A DNA stretch of 64,000 bases from CAVRXZ01 sp963773035 (GCA_963773035.1 CAVYZX010000001.1:322399-386398); one strand, 5' to 3'; positions 37,846 through 47,358 are shown, numbered from the stretch's first letter. Notes: generated by a model not told the origin, from the letters alone. Translations and numbers: made by a program.

Positions 37846-38157
37846 CTTAGTGTCGCGTCCAGGTGATGCCGGAATCGTTTCCACCACAGCCGCCGGCGGG
37901 CCAACTTGGACGTACACGCGTGTGCTGGTGTGCGCTCGGCAATTGCAGCAGTCCGATAAGCAACACGCCGCCGGCGATTCGCGTCAGACTTCGAAACCGT
38001 GCGGCCGACCCTCGCGGAGGACAGCTCTAGAATCTGTCGGGTATTGAACTCGGGTACTGAATAAAGGGAACGCGCAGTTGGAAATAGGGATTCTGACTCG
38101 CGACGTGTTCTAGCAATGCAGGATGATGTTCGTCGGAAGCGTTAGGGCTGCCCCCGC
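37846..38157. other. Non-coding stretch after the DUF3237 gene
   Basis: Short frames exist but none has a family-like sequence, RBS or consistent codon use. No hairpin with a T-run was noticed. Nothing further can be said. Confidence 0.4.
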
Positions 38158-38655
38158 GTGATCACGAGATTGGAAGGGCCTGCACAACAATGTTTGTCAT
38201 CCGGGGCTGTCAGTGCTCCGGCAAGTCCACCGATGACTCTCGAGTCGGTTCATCTGAGCCATAAGTATCGAAAGCGACAGGGCATACCGTTTGCTCCGCT
38301 CGTTCAGGGAAGCGCAAGCGACCGGACCGGGGGAGTGCCATTGCGAGAAGAAGCGCGTAACGAGTCTGTTCCCGGCATGGAGGAGCTGCAGACGCTCGCT
38401 GCGTCGGCCGTATCGGCGTTGGAGAGCGCCGATCTCCATCAAGAGGCCCGCTATCTCCACTCGTGTGTTCTGGGTCGAAGCCCGGACGCGTTGGTTGAAA
38501 TGGTCGAGTCGGAATCCGGTCCGGCCAAGTGGAACTTCAAGCCCATGGTCGAACTTCTGTTGCGCGAGATCCTGCACGTCGCCACCGTGCGTGGGCTTGC
38601 CACCGAAATACGTCGAGCCAGAGTTCGTTGGGCGCTCGAAGCCTCAGGATTCTAA
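38158..38655 (+). CDS. Hypothetical protein, weakly supported
   Basis: A 165-codon frame from GTG 38158. The first 70 residues look like translated non-coding DNA. The last 90 (from MEELQTLAASAVSALESADLHQEARYL) are amphipathic and helix-rich and could be a real small protein starting near ATG 38389. The opposite strand has a comparable frame, so coding is unproven. No family recognised. Confidence 0.25.
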   Translation: MITRLEGPAQQCLSSGAVSAPASPPMTLESVHLSHKYRKRQGIPFAPLVQGSASDRTGGVPLREEARNESVPGMEELQTLAASAVSALESADLHQEARYLHSCVLGRSPDALVEMVESESGPAKWNFKPMVELLLREILHVATVRGLATEIRRARVRWALEASGF

Positions 38656-38738
38656 TCAGCCGTCCTCAAATTCCATCCGGCCGAACGTCGTCGACAGCGC
38701 GATGAGCACGATGAGCGCAAGACGACCAGTCTTTTCAT
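38652..38738 (-). pseudogene. Signal-peptide-like micro-ORF with strong RBS, probably frameshifted
   Basis: On the minus strand AAGGAGG (38750-38744) stands five bases before ATG 38738. The literal frame gives 28 residues starting MKRLVV and then basic noise. Inserting one base after codon 6 gives MKRLVV-x-LALIVLIALSTTFG, a clean signal peptide or membrane anchor, followed soon by a stop. A remnant of a short exported protein is the simplest reading. Confidence 0.3.
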
Positions 38739-38844
38739 CAAAGCCTCCTTCTGCAAAGGCAGGCCATAATACTGAGCTCGCTAGTCGGATACCGAACGCC
38801 CAGGTCCGACTCCGGTGCGATGCGCCAAACGAAAGGGACTATCG

Positions 38845-39078
38845 ATGACGCTCCCACGCCTCTTGAAGGTGGGCGACGACTTGTGGCAGTTCAATGCGAA
38901 GATGAGGTGCTGCGGCGTCAACGGTGCGATCCCTGTGGTCGTGCCACGCGTTGGAATGGTGACCTTTACGGTTCGTCTCTTCTTCTACGGCGATCGCTAT
39001 GCCGGAACGTGGCAACATGGCAAGGTCGGTGGTCACATGTCCGGACGCATCGAGAAAAAGGGGCCGGCCGATCAGTAG
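38845..39078 (+). CDS. Small hypothetical protein with beta-rich GTW motif
   Basis: 77 aa from ATG 38845. The sequence VTFTVRLFFYGDRYAGTWQHGKVGGHMSGRIEKKG resembles a short beta-strand module (polar strand, GTW turn, Gly-rich turn) found in many secreted acidobacterial proteins. No signal peptide is visible, so either the N-terminus is elsewhere or it is a fragment of such a module. Function unknown. Confidence 0.45.
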   Translation: MTLPRLLKVGDDLWQFNAKMRCCGVNGAIPVVVPRVGMVTFTVRLFFYGDRYAGTWQHGKVGGHMSGRIEKKGPADQ

Positions 39079-39100
39079 TCGTCCGCTGCGGAGCGCGAAT

Positions 39101-39928
39101 ATGGAAGTTGCCATCTTTCCGAACTCCAGGCGCCCGGGCGCCGGCCTTCAACCAAAACGTGAAGCCTCGCGTCCGCTGCTGCCGCAACATGCCCGTCACT
39201 GTCCCGTGCTCGAAGCCGGCAGCGCGCTCGGCTTCATGGTGTATCCACCGCTCGAACCCAAGGAATCGCTGTATCTCGAGCACGAGGGAGACGGCCGGTA
39301 CAAGTTCGTTTACTACTTACAGACACAGGCCGGGAACCGTACGCCGATCTTCCAGATTACGATGGCCCTTCCGGCCGGTGGGGTGGGCATGGTGAAAGAG
39401 GACGTGACGTTCGTAGGTGCTCCGATGCTGTCGCGCGAAGCTGCTCTGGCGGTGGGACGCGTCTTCCTGGTCGCCGAAGACATGGGAACGCCGCCCGGAG
39501 CCGTTGCCCTCCGCGGTGCCACCAATTTCAGGACTCCGGCAGGCTGGGATACGGTGTATACCCCGATCTTCAACATGATCGAGCGCCCAGTCGCGCCGAT
39601 GCTCGTCGTTCGAGTCGAGACCGATTGGTATCCACACGAAAGTGTGTTTCGTTATGTCCTGCAGGCGGGGGAAGGGATTTCACTCGAGCACAGCATTCCG
39701 ATCGGACAGGTGTTTTTCGTGCCGCGCGAGCAGGTCACGCTGCGTCCGTGTACGGGCGAAGAGTTGAAAGCGATTGAGGAGTCGCGCCAGGATTTCAACC
39801 GTCAGAAGGCCGCGACAGTTCAGAAGACCTCGTACGGTCTCTCGTACAGCCCGCACTATCTCCGCCAGAGTCGGGCCCAGCGATCAGAGGGAGAAGAGGG
39901 CAGAAGTCCGAAGGGGCCATCCGAGTAG
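39101..39928 (+). CDS. Conserved-looking hypothetical protein
   Basis: 275 aa from ATG 39101, with GGAG nine bases upstream. Not assigned to a family with confidence. The layout (early HCPVLEAGSALGFMVYPPLEP, then strands, a central TPIFNMIERPVAPMLVVRVETDWYP and HSIPIGQVFFVPRE) recalls DUF6065-like soluble proteins. No signal peptide or membrane segment. The last 20 residues are low-complexity (Ser/Glu/Arg). Codon use matches the neighbours. Confidence 0.6.
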   Translation: MEVAIFPNSRRPGAGLQPKREASRPLLPQHARHCPVLEAGSALGFMVYPPLEPKESLYLEHEGDGRYKFVYYLQTQAGNRTPIFQITMALPAGGVGMVKEDVTFVGAPMLSREAALAVGRVFLVAEDMGTPPGAVALRGATNFRTPAGWDTVYTPIFNMIERPVAPMLVVRVETDWYPHESVFRYVLQAGEGISLEHSIPIGQVFFVPREQVTLRPCTGEELKAIEESRQDFNRQKAATVQKTSYGLSYSPHYLRQSRAQRSEGEEGRSPKGPSE

Positions 39929-39960
39929 CCAGAACCGATCTGGCTGGAATGGAGACCGAC

Positions 39961-41097
39961 ATGCGCACGATCGCGTTGCTCGTTGCCCCAGCCGTCGTCG
40001 TGTCAATTGCCACGGCCCGCTTCGACGCACAAACACAGACCACGCAAGTTGTGAACGGCAGGGTGGTTCCCGTTCAGAGTCCACCGCAAACGACGCTGGA
40101 GATCTACTATGTGGACACCGAAGGCGGAAAAGCCGTGTTGTTCGTCTCTCCGTCTGGAGAGACGCTGCTGTTCGATACCGGCACCGGCGGCGACAACAAT
40201 CGCGATCTCGAGCGCATCATGGCTGTGATCGGCGCGGCGAAGCTTCAACAAAATCAGCTGGACCACGTCATCGTCTCGCACTACCACGGCGACCATTCGG
40301 GAAATCTGGCCGAACTAGCCGCCAAGATCCCGATTCGGCACCTGTACGATCACGGGCCATGGGCCGTCCAAGGGAGCACCGGCCCGGCTTTCGCGGCCTA
40401 TCTCGCTGCGCGCGAACGACTGCATGTATCGACACCCAAGCCGGGCACCAGGATCCCGATCGCCGGGTTCGACGTCACAGTCGTGTCGAACGCCGGAGAT
40501 CTGATTGCGAACCCCGTTTCCGGAATGGCCGGCGCCGGAGCGCCGAATCCGTTGTGCAAGGACTTCGCCCCCCGATTGCAGGATTCCACGCCGGAGAACT
40601 ACGAGGTGTTGGGAACGGTCATCAGGTTTGGGAACTTCACGATGCTCGACCTTGCGGATCTGACGTGGAATCAGGAGAAGGACCTCGTTTGCCCCAACAA
40701 TCTGCTCGGTACCAACTTCGACGTCTACAACACCACACGGCATGGCACCGATTGGGCCGGCTCTGCGGTGCTGGTGCATTCGGCCCGGCCGAGGGTCGCA
40801 GTGATGAACAACGGCCCGCGAAAAGGCGGCACGCAGGAGATGTTCAAAATCGTCCGCAGCGCCCCAGGGTTCCTGGATTTCTGGCAGCTTCACTACTCGG
40901 AGAACGTCTCCAAAGACGAAAACTCCCCCGAGCCGTTCATCGCAAACATGGAGTCGAATTCGACCAGCCATCCGGCGTACTATTTCAAGCTCAGCGCAAG
41001 GAAAGACGGCAGCTTCACGATGACGAATCAGCGAACGGGTTCGAGCAAGGAATATCCGGCAGCGAAGAGTCGCGGTAGCGTCGGGCGGACGAACTGA
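39961..41097 (+). CDS. Exported metallo-beta-lactamase-fold hydrolase
   Basis: 378 aa with a signal peptide at 1-23 (IALLVAPAVVVSIATARFDA). The zinc motif HYHGDH is at 107-112, preceded by a VDTEGGKAVLFVSPSGETLLFDTG strand pair typical of ComEC/ribonuclease-Z-like members. Further ligands are probably Asp in LDLADLTWN and His in NTTRHGTD. Likely periplasmic hydrolase of a phosphoester or lactone; it is not close to known antibiotic-hydrolysing enzymes as far as can be seen. ATG 39961 has GGAG at good spacing. The amidohydrolase gene follows after 13 bp. Confidence 0.85.
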   Translation: MRTIALLVAPAVVVSIATARFDAQTQTTQVVNGRVVPVQSPPQTTLEIYYVDTEGGKAVLFVSPSGETLLFDTGTGGDNNRDLERIMAVIGAAKLQQNQLDHVIVSHYHGDHSGNLAELAAKIPIRHLYDHGPWAVQGSTGPAFAAYLAARERLHVSTPKPGTRIPIAGFDVTVVSNAGDLIANPVSGMAGAGAPNPLCKDFAPRLQDSTPENYEVLGTVIRFGNFTMLDLADLTWNQEKDLVCPNNLLGTNFDVYNTTRHGTDWAGSAVLVHSARPRVAVMNNGPRKGGTQEMFKIVRSAPGFLDFWQLHYSENVSKDENSPEPFIANMESNSTSHPAYYFKLSARKDGSFTMTNQRTGSSKEYPAAKSRGSVGRTN

Positions 41098-41110
41098 CGA
41101 GGGTGAACTC

Positions 41111-42157
41111 ATGACCGACCTCGATCGACGAAGTATCATCACCAGCCTTCTTGCGTCGCTCGGCCTGACCGCCGCCTTGCCTGCCGAACGCTTCCTGGCA
41201 TTCGCACAATCGTCGCCTTCCGCTCGCCCGCATCGCATCGACGTGCATCATCACTTCGCTCCACCAGCATGGGTCTCCGAAGTCAAGGGACGGCCGCTGC
41301 TGCAAGCGGCGAACACCACGTGGACGCCGGAAAAGTCGATCGAGGACATGGACCGCGGAGGCGTTGCCGCTGCGATCGTGTCGGTCACCAATCCTGGACT
41401 CTGGTTCGGCGACAAGGCGGTGACGAGTCGTCTCGCGCGCGCGTGCAACGACTATGGAGCGAAACTGGTCGCGGACCATCCGACTCGATTCGGCCTCTTT
41501 GCTGCGCTGCCGCTTCCTGATGTCGACAGTACCCTGAGGGAGATTGCGTACGCGTACGACACCTTGAAAGCAGACGGGGTAGGCCTCTTCACCAGTTATG
41601 GCGATAGCTGGCTTGGCAATCCAGCCTATCGGCCGGTGATGGAAGAGCTCAATCGGCGCAAGGCTGTCGTCCATGTGCATCCAACGGCGGCAAACTGCTG
41701 CAGAAACCTCGACTATGCGCCCGGCGTGGGGCCCGGCACGATGGAATACGGCACCGACACCACGCGCGCGATTATCGGCGTCACCTTCAATGGGGACGCC
41801 GCTCGCTTTTCCGACATCCGGTTCATCTGGTCCCATGCGGGCGGCACGGTGCCTTTCCTGGCCGGCCGCATCGATGGCGCATCGGGCAACGCGAAAGACC
41901 GTCTCCCGAACGGCTTCATGGCCGAGTTGAAGCGCTTCTATTACGACCTGGCCGGCGCTGCGAACCCTGGGGCCATTGCGTCGCTTCTCAAGCTGGTGAC
42001 GACGTCGCAGGTGTTGTTCGGCACTGATTTCCCGCCGGGTGGCAGCAGCGTGCAGTACGCGAAGGCGCTGACCGAAATCGGAATGTTCAGCGAGAGCGAC
42101 TTACGCGCCGTCGATCGCGACAACGCTTTACGCATGTTTCCGAGGCTGAAGGGTTAG
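41111..42157 (+). CDS. Amidohydrolase (ACMSD-like, amidohydrolase_2), probably Tat-exported
   Basis: The 348-aa protein has an N-terminal twin-arginine-like segment DRRSIITSLLASLGLTAALP followed by a cleavage region. The TIM-barrel metal motif is HRIDVHHHF (about 42-50); later ligands are His in VHVHP and WSHAGG, and Asp in LFGTDFPPG. The family decarboxylates or hydrolyses aromatic acids such as aminocarboxymuconate semialdehyde. It sits between a metallo-beta-lactamase-fold gene and a PDLxGxW gene, all on the plus strand, suggesting a small catabolic set (inference). Confidence 0.87.
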   Translation: MTDLDRRSIITSLLASLGLTAALPAERFLAFAQSSPSARPHRIDVHHHFAPPAWVSEVKGRPLLQAANTTWTPEKSIEDMDRGGVAAAIVSVTNPGLWFGDKAVTSRLARACNDYGAKLVADHPTRFGLFAALPLPDVDSTLREIAYAYDTLKADGVGLFTSYGDSWLGNPAYRPVMEELNRRKAVVHVHPTAANCCRNLDYAPGVGPGTMEYGTDTTRAIIGVTFNGDAARFSDIRFIWSHAGGTVPFLAGRIDGASGNAKDRLPNGFMAELKRFYYDLAGAANPGAIASLLKLVTTSQVLFGTDFPPGGSSVQYAKALTEIGMFSESDLRAVDRDNALRMFPRLKG

Positions 42158-42194
42158 ACTGAGCTGTCGTGTCTAGATTGAGCGGAGGACTGAG

Positions 42195-43349
42195 ATGACG
42201 AGGCAGAGGCTCGTTTCGTGCTGTGTCATTCCGGCCGTTCTCGCAGTTGTCGCGCTGGCGGCCGTACCGGTGGTCGCGCAGACTGCCGCACCTTCTTCCA
42301 AATCCGCCGTCGCATCGAAACCGGGTTCGACGCCGTGGACGCTGCCGCGAATGCCATGGGGCGATCCCGACCTCCAGGGGGTGTGGACGAGCGACTCGGC
42401 CATCGGGATTCCGGTTGAACGCCCCGCCCAATTCGCCGGCCGGGCCGAGTTGTCGGAGGAAGAGTACAAGCAGCGGCTCGAACGGGATGCGCGCACTCGC
42501 ACGGCCGCCGAAAACGCGATCGGTTCGTTCCGAGGCGATTCGGCCTGGCTCAACAAGTCGTTCCGGCAAACGTCGCTGATCGTCGAGCCGGCAGACGGAA
42601 AAATTCCGCCGCTGACGCCGCAGGCTGAAGCGCGAAAAGCCTCGAGAGATCAGGGCACGTTCGGCGACGGACCATTCGACACGCCGGAAGACTTCACTCT
42701 GTACGATCGCTGCATCACCCGCGGCATCGTCGGGTCGGTGCTGCCGGTCATCTATGGCAACGGCAATCGGATCCTGCAGACGCCCGGACAGGTCGTCATC
42801 ACCTACGAGATGATTCACGACACCCGCATCATCCCACTCGACGGCCGACCGCATCTCGGGCGCCACATCAATCAGTATCTGGGCGATTCGCGCGGCCACT
42901 GGGAGGGCAACACGCTGGTCGTCGAAACGACGAACCTGACCGAGCGGACCAGCATTGGCGCGAACGGCAACGGGCTGCGTCACAGCGCCGAGATGAAGCT
43001 CATCGAACGGTTCACTCGCACGGAGTCCGACGTCATCCGGTACGAGGTCACCATGGAGGATCCCAAGACCTACGCGAGGCCCTGGAAAATCTCCCTGCCG
43101 CTGACGTCTCCATCAGGGTTCTACCTGCTGCCGTATGAATGCCATGAGGGCAATCACGCGATATTCAACGCTTTGAGTGCGGAACGGGCCGAAGATCAGG
43201 CGCTAGCAGAGGATGCCAAGAGAGGCGTCAGCCGGAGTCGCCGTCCCGTTCAGGGCTTGTCGTTCTCCCAAACAGTCGGCGACGACAGCGCGCTGGTTCC
43301 ACTGCTTCAAGAGGATGGCCCGCCACCAGCATCGCCGCCCAGCCGGTGA
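42195..43349 (+). CDS. Secreted PDLxGxW-family protein of unknown function
   Basis: 384 aa; GGAGG six bases before ATG. Signal peptide 1-28 (VLAVVALAAVPVVAQ). The family mark is WGDPDLQGVWT near 55-65. Later IIPLDGRPHLGRHINQYLGDSRGHWEGNTLVVETTNL and MKLIERFTR occur in the same order in two paralogues at 50.3 and 51.4 kb. The C-terminal 40 residues are low-complexity and may follow an old frameshift. Predicted periplasmic, mostly beta; the family is very common in soil Acidobacteriota, without a known role. Confidence 0.75.
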   Translation: MTRQRLVSCCVIPAVLAVVALAAVPVVAQTAAPSSKSAVASKPGSTPWTLPRMPWGDPDLQGVWTSDSAIGIPVERPAQFAGRAELSEEEYKQRLERDARTRTAAENAIGSFRGDSAWLNKSFRQTSLIVEPADGKIPPLTPQAEARKASRDQGTFGDGPFDTPEDFTLYDRCITRGIVGSVLPVIYGNGNRILQTPGQVVITYEMIHDTRIIPLDGRPHLGRHINQYLGDSRGHWEGNTLVVETTNLTERTSIGANGNGLRHSAEMKLIERFTRTESDVIRYEVTMEDPKTYARPWKISLPLTSPSGFYLLPYECHEGNHAIFNALSAERAEDQALAEDAKRGVSRSRRPVQGLSFSQTVGDDSALVPLLQEDGPPPASPPSR

Positions 43350-43378
43350 CGCGTCGCGCGTCAGAACAGCCGTACAAG

Positions 43379-43422
43379 AAAAAACGTAGAACACCAAACG
43401 CAAACGGCGTTGGTGTTCTACG
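43379..43422 (-). terminator. Rho-independent terminator of the DUF1592-DUF1552 operon
   Basis: CGTAGAACACCAA (43385-43397) pairs perfectly with TTGGTGTTCTACG (43410-43422), extended by a bulged ACGC/GCGT. On the minus strand the stem is followed by six T (43384-43379), the standard intrinsic form. It lies between convergent genes, so it may also slow readthrough from the plus strand, where no T-run follows. Confidence 0.9.
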
Positions 43423-43449
43423 TTCGGGTCTTGCAGCCTCGCTCGGCGG

Positions 43450-44787
43450 CTACAGGTCGAGTCGGCCCGTGCTCGCTCCGAGGCTCTCGATTTGCGCCCC
43501 GGCCAGATGGGCCATGGCGAGCAGAAGGTTCGCTGTCGGCTCGTCCTTCTTCGCCACGACGTGGCGATTGCCCTTGAGCCCGCCACAAGCGCCACCGACC
43601 AGAACCGCGGGCGGATTGTTGCGGTCGTGCGCGTTGCCGTTGCTCATCCCGCTGCCCCAGTAAACCAAAGAGTGATCCAGCAGGGTGCCGTCGCCGTCCT
43701 TCGTTGCCTTCAACTTCTCGAGGAATTCGGCGAGCTTCACGATCTGGTAGGTGCCGATCTTGGCGTACTTGGCCAGCTTCTCGGCGTCGTTACCGTGATG
43801 CGAGATGCTGTGGTGCGTCTCCGGAATGCCGATGTGGGCATAGCCGCGGTCGCTCGCCTCGTGTCCGACCATGAAGGTGAACACACGGCTGATGTCGCCC
43901 TGAAACGCCAGGTGCATCAGGTTGTAGGTCACGGTCATGTGATCGTCAAACGCTTCCGGCAGCCCGACCGGCGCCTCAGGGTTGTCCGTCAGCGTACCCA
44001 TCCGGCTTTCCATCCGATCGAGTTGCTGCTCGACCTCTCGGATGTTGCCGAGATACTCGTCGAGGATGGCGCGGTCGGGTGCTCCGAGCGAGCCGCGCAG
44101 CCTTGCCGTCTCCTGGGTCACCGAGTCGAGCAGGCTCTGCTTCTCCTTGAGCCGGGCGGCGCGCCGTTCCGCCGAGTCGGTTTCGCCAAACATCCGCTCG
44201 AAAGTCACGCGCGGATTGATGCCGACCGGCAGCGGGCTCGTGTCGTCGCGCCAGGAGAGCGCGTTGAAGAACGTGCAGGCGAAGCCGTCGCAAGCGCCAA
44301 CGGCAGTGCCCATGTCCTCGGTGCCGACCTCGATCGATCGCAGCGGCGTATCCTGGGCCACCTGATCGGCGATGTACTGATCGACCGTCTTCTTGGACTG
44401 AATCTTCCCGAAGGCGTCGCCCGTTCCCTCCTTGGTCCCAACCGGACCGACTCCGTTGAGGAACGCGGAACTGGCGCCCAGGTGAACCGACGCTCCCCAC
44501 GGCGCTTTCATCTTGCTCACCGTGACGAGCTGATCGCGAAGCGGCTCGAGCGGCTGCATCACCGGCTTGAAGTCGAAATTGAGCCCTTCCTTCTCGGGAT
44601 GCCAGGTGTCGGGGTACACACCGTTCGGCATGTAGATGGCGCCGAACCGGAACGGCGAATTCCCGGCCGCGCGCGCAGTGGCCGTAAACGCAGGGACCAT
44701 CGCGTCCAGGAAAGGTAGCGCGATCGCAGCGCCAAAAGTACCTTGCAGGAACGTGCGACGGGACAGGTGCTTTTTCGTGATGAACAT
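43450..44787 (-). CDS. DUF1552 protein with Tat signal
   Basis: The 445-aa protein has N-terminal HLSRRTFLQGTFGAAIALPFL, a Tat signal. The body matches DUF1552: RFGAIYMPNGVYPDTWHP, TVSKMKAPWGASVHLGASSAF, a DDHMTVTYNLMHLAFQGDISRVFTF segment, and C-terminal DHSLVYWGSGMSNGNAHDRNNPP. The family is alkaline-phosphatase-superfamily-like in layout (DUF1501 relatives), but no catalytic claim is made. It is always paired with DUF1592 proteins, here encoded 21 bp upstream in the same operon, ending at a strong terminator. Confidence 0.92.
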   Translation of the reverse strand: MFITKKHLSRRTFLQGTFGAAIALPFLDAMVPAFTATARAAGNSPFRFGAIYMPNGVYPDTWHPEKEGLNFDFKPVMQPLEPLRDQLVTVSKMKAPWGASVHLGASSAFLNGVGPVGTKEGTGDAFGKIQSKKTVDQYIADQVAQDTPLRSIEVGTEDMGTAVGACDGFACTFFNALSWRDDTSPLPVGINPRVTFERMFGETDSAERRAARLKEKQSLLDSVTQETARLRGSLGAPDRAILDEYLGNIREVEQQLDRMESRMGTLTDNPEAPVGLPEAFDDHMTVTYNLMHLAFQGDISRVFTFMVGHEASDRGYAHIGIPETHHSISHHGNDAEKLAKYAKIGTYQIVKLAEFLEKLKATKDGDGTLLDHSLVYWGSGMSNGNAHDRNNPPAVLVGGACGGLKGNRHVVAKKDEPTANLLLAMAHLAGAQIESLGASTGRLDL

Positions 44788-44808
44788 TTGTGTACTCCAG
44801 CTCTGTGG

Positions 44809-47358
44809 CTAGTCCACCTTCGTTCGGGCGACGCTGCTGACGGGTTCGGCCGGCTCCAACTTGGTTCGCATCTGGAACGGTGCGCTCTCGACGATGCCTG
44901 TGATGATCGACTGGAAACGATAGTCGTTCTGGGCCGCTTTCCTCACAATCCGCCGGACGACGGGCATGTCGGGCGGTTCAATGCCACGACCCAACGCATA
45001 GGTTAACATCCGCTCGGACAGTGTGGTGACAAAAGCTTCAGGTCGGTTGAGGATGGCCTCCCGCAGGGCGACAGGCCCATCGACCTTCGACCCGTCCGCG
45101 AGCACGCCGTCGGCGTCGATTGGCTTGCCATCGGCGTCGGTGTCGCGCCATTGCCCGACCGAATTGAAGTTTTCGAGCGCAAAACCAGGCGGATCGATGA
45201 TTTTGTGGCAGGAGGCGCAGCCAGGATTCTTGCGGTGCAGCTCCAGTTGTTCCCTGACGGTCTTGGGCGCCGCGGTTCCCGCTTCCTTGTTGCTTTCCTC
45301 GAGCGTCGGGACATTCGGTGGCGGCGGTGACGGCGGCGTGTTCAGGAACGTGCTCAGCACGTACTTGCCGCGGAACACGGGCGACGTTCTGGTCGCCACG
45401 GCCGTCAGCGACAAAACGCTGCCCTGGCCCAGCAGACCGCGCCGGTTCGGATCCGTCAGCTTCACCTGACGGAAGCGCGTGCCGTAGACGCCAGGAATGC
45501 CGTAGTGCTTGGCGAGCCGTTCGTTGACGAACGTGTAGTCGGCGCTCATCAACTCCATCGAGCTGCGGTTCTCGCGCATGATGTACTCGAACAACATCTC
45601 GGTTTCGCGTCGGAACGATTTGCGGATGTTGTCGTCGAAATCGGGGAACATCAGCAGGTCGGGAGAGACTTTCGCTTCGAGGTTCCGCAGCTGCAGCCAT
45701 TGCCCCGCGAAATTGCTGACCAGCGCATCGGCCCGCTCGTCCGCGATCATCCGGCGCACTTGCGTGGCCAGGACGCCTGGTTCGCGGAGGCGCCCGGCTT
45801 CAGCGAGATCCAGCAGTTTCTGATCCGGGATGCTGCTCCAAAGGAAGAACGACAGGCGTGAAGCCAGCTCGATATCGCTGACCGCGTGCGACGTACCCAC
45901 CCGAGCGCCGGCAGGATCCTTCTCCATCCTGTACAGGAACGAGGGGCTCGACAGAATGCGTGCGACGCCCACGCGAATCCCGGCGTCGAAGCTGCCGCCG
46001 TTCTCGCGCGACTGCTTGTAGAACGACATCGGTGGCTCGACGTCTGCGGCCGTCACCGGTCGACGGTAGGCGCGCCGCGCCAGGCTCGTCAGGATTTTCT
46101 GCGCGCACGCCGGTTCCTCAGCAGCGGTGGCCGGACGGCAGATGAAGATTCGCTCGCGGCTCGGAGTATTGCTGACGCCCTTGACGTTGTACGGACCCTC
46201 GACGTTCACAGTCCGCAATTTCGGCAGACCGCCGATCATGTGAATTTCCTGGCTGTCGCGCAGGGAAGGCTGCCACACATCCTGGAGCTGCGACGGGCGC
46301 TCTCTCCACGTGAAGCCCACGTCGTGCGGACCTGCGGTGACGAAGACACGTCCTGTCATGCGCGCGTCGACGAGCGCCTTCGCCTCGTTCATGTCCCTGG
46401 ACTGGATTTCGTGATCCCTCGGGCCGCCAACCTGAGCGGAGTAGACCTCTGCCCCGTCCACCGTGATCACGAACGTGTTCGGCGTGTCGTTACCTTCCAC
46501 TCCGGCGTAGCCTTCTTCAACGCCTCGGACCAGCCGTCCCATCAGCTTGTATTCGCCGTCAGCCGGAAAGACGTGGCGGACCACGCTGCCGCCTCGCGTT
46601 CCCAAAGGCAGACCGTCGATGTGGCCGGCTTGAGTGAACTCCCGGCTGATCGAGTACTCCGTATTGCCGGGTCGAACGTCTGGATCGCCGACCGCCATCG
46701 CGCTGACGCGCTGAGCGGTGGTGAGGTATCTCTCGAGGAGGAGCGGCGACGTCTTCAGCGAGGTCGCGATGTTGTCGAATCCGAAGTCCGCGCCGTCGCT
46801 CGGCAATCCGTCGGTCACGTTCACGTCGAGGCCGAGTAGGTCGCGAACCGCGTTACCGTATTCGGTGCGGTTCAGGCGATGGACCACGTAACGGCCTGGA
46901 TTCGATTTCCCTTCCCAGGCTCGGTCGAGCGATGTGGATAACCAGGTCGTGAAGCCGGCGTAATCGCCCTCCGCTGGATGCGGAGTGCCCTGGGGCGGCA
47001 TCGCCCGGACCGCCAGCTTGCGGACCACACGTTCCCAGGTGGCCGCGTTCGGTAGAAGGTCGTCAACGCTGGCCGACTCGAGGTTCACCGGATCCTCGGA
47101 CGGGTTCTTGGTGCGGTTGTTGTGACAGCCGACGCAGTACTTGTTCAACCACGCGCGCTGTTTGGCCGCCTCGGCCGCCGCGGACGGACCTTGCCCGCCG
47201 GCTGGCGCCTGCGACGCTGCACGGGTGGGCGCCGCAGACTGAGCGGGCGGCGCCGTCGCGGTTGTTTGCGGGCGTGCGGAGCTCCCCCCCTGCTGCGCCA
47301 GCAACATTGCGGTTCCGGCCCAGACGAGGGCCGCACCCGCCAGCAGGCTTTTCTTCAT
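44809..47358 (-). CDS. DUF1587/1592/1588/1585 multidomain protein with cytochrome-c-like haem motifs
   Basis: 849 aa with signal peptide (LLAGAALVWAGTAMLLAQQ), a Pro/Ala linker, and haem motif CVGCH near residue 75. DUF1587 follows (MPPQGTPHPAEGDY, YVVHRLNRTEYGNAVRDLLGLD), then a carbohydrate-module-like insert, DUF1595 (RAYRRPVTAADVE), DUF1592 (LASRLSFFLWSSIPDQKLLDLA), DUF1588 (RRGLLGQGSVLSLTAVATRTSPV) with a second haem-type CASCHK, and DUF1585 at the end. Periplasmic electron-transfer or redox enzyme is likely. Its ATG overlaps the ankyrin gene stop (ATGA). Confidence 0.92.
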   Translation of the reverse strand: MKKSLLAGAALVWAGTAMLLAQQGGSSARPQTTATAPPAQSAAPTRAASQAPAGGQGPSAAAEAAKQRAWLNKYCVGCHNNRTKNPSEDPVNLESASVDDLLPNAATWERVVRKLAVRAMPPQGTPHPAEGDYAGFTTWLSTSLDRAWEGKSNPGRYVVHRLNRTEYGNAVRDLLGLDVNVTDGLPSDGADFGFDNIATSLKTSPLLLERYLTTAQRVSAMAVGDPDVRPGNTEYSISREFTQAGHIDGLPLGTRGGSVVRHVFPADGEYKLMGRLVRGVEEGYAGVEGNDTPNTFVITVDGAEVYSAQVGGPRDHEIQSRDMNEAKALVDARMTGRVFVTAGPHDVGFTWRERPSQLQDVWQPSLRDSQEIHMIGGLPKLRTVNVEGPYNVKGVSNTPSRERIFICRPATAAEEPACAQKILTSLARRAYRRPVTAADVEPPMSFYKQSRENGGSFDAGIRVGVARILSSPSFLYRMEKDPAGARVGTSHAVSDIELASRLSFFLWSSIPDQKLLDLAEAGRLREPGVLATQVRRMIADERADALVSNFAGQWLQLRNLEAKVSPDLLMFPDFDDNIRKSFRRETEMLFEYIMRENRSSMELMSADYTFVNERLAKHYGIPGVYGTRFRQVKLTDPNRRGLLGQGSVLSLTAVATRTSPVFRGKYVLSTFLNTPPSPPPPNVPTLEESNKEAGTAAPKTVREQLELHRKNPGCASCHKIIDPPGFALENFNSVGQWRDTDADGKPIDADGVLADGSKVDGPVALREAILNRPEAFVTTLSERMLTYALGRGIEPPDMPVVRRIVRKAAQNDYRFQSIITGIVESAPFQMRTKLEPAEPVSSVARTKVD

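Noticed and set aside
39774..41078. 434-codon plus-strand frame overlapping the metallo-beta-lactamase gene
   Set aside because: Arg/Ser/His-rich shadow frame; the overlapping frame has a signal peptide and the HxHxDH zinc motif.
39961..41097. Beta-lactam resistance enzyme
   Set aside because: It has the fold's zinc motif, but the surrounding sequence resembles general metallo-hydrolases, and the BlaI/M56 pair nearby lacks a penicillin-binding sensor.
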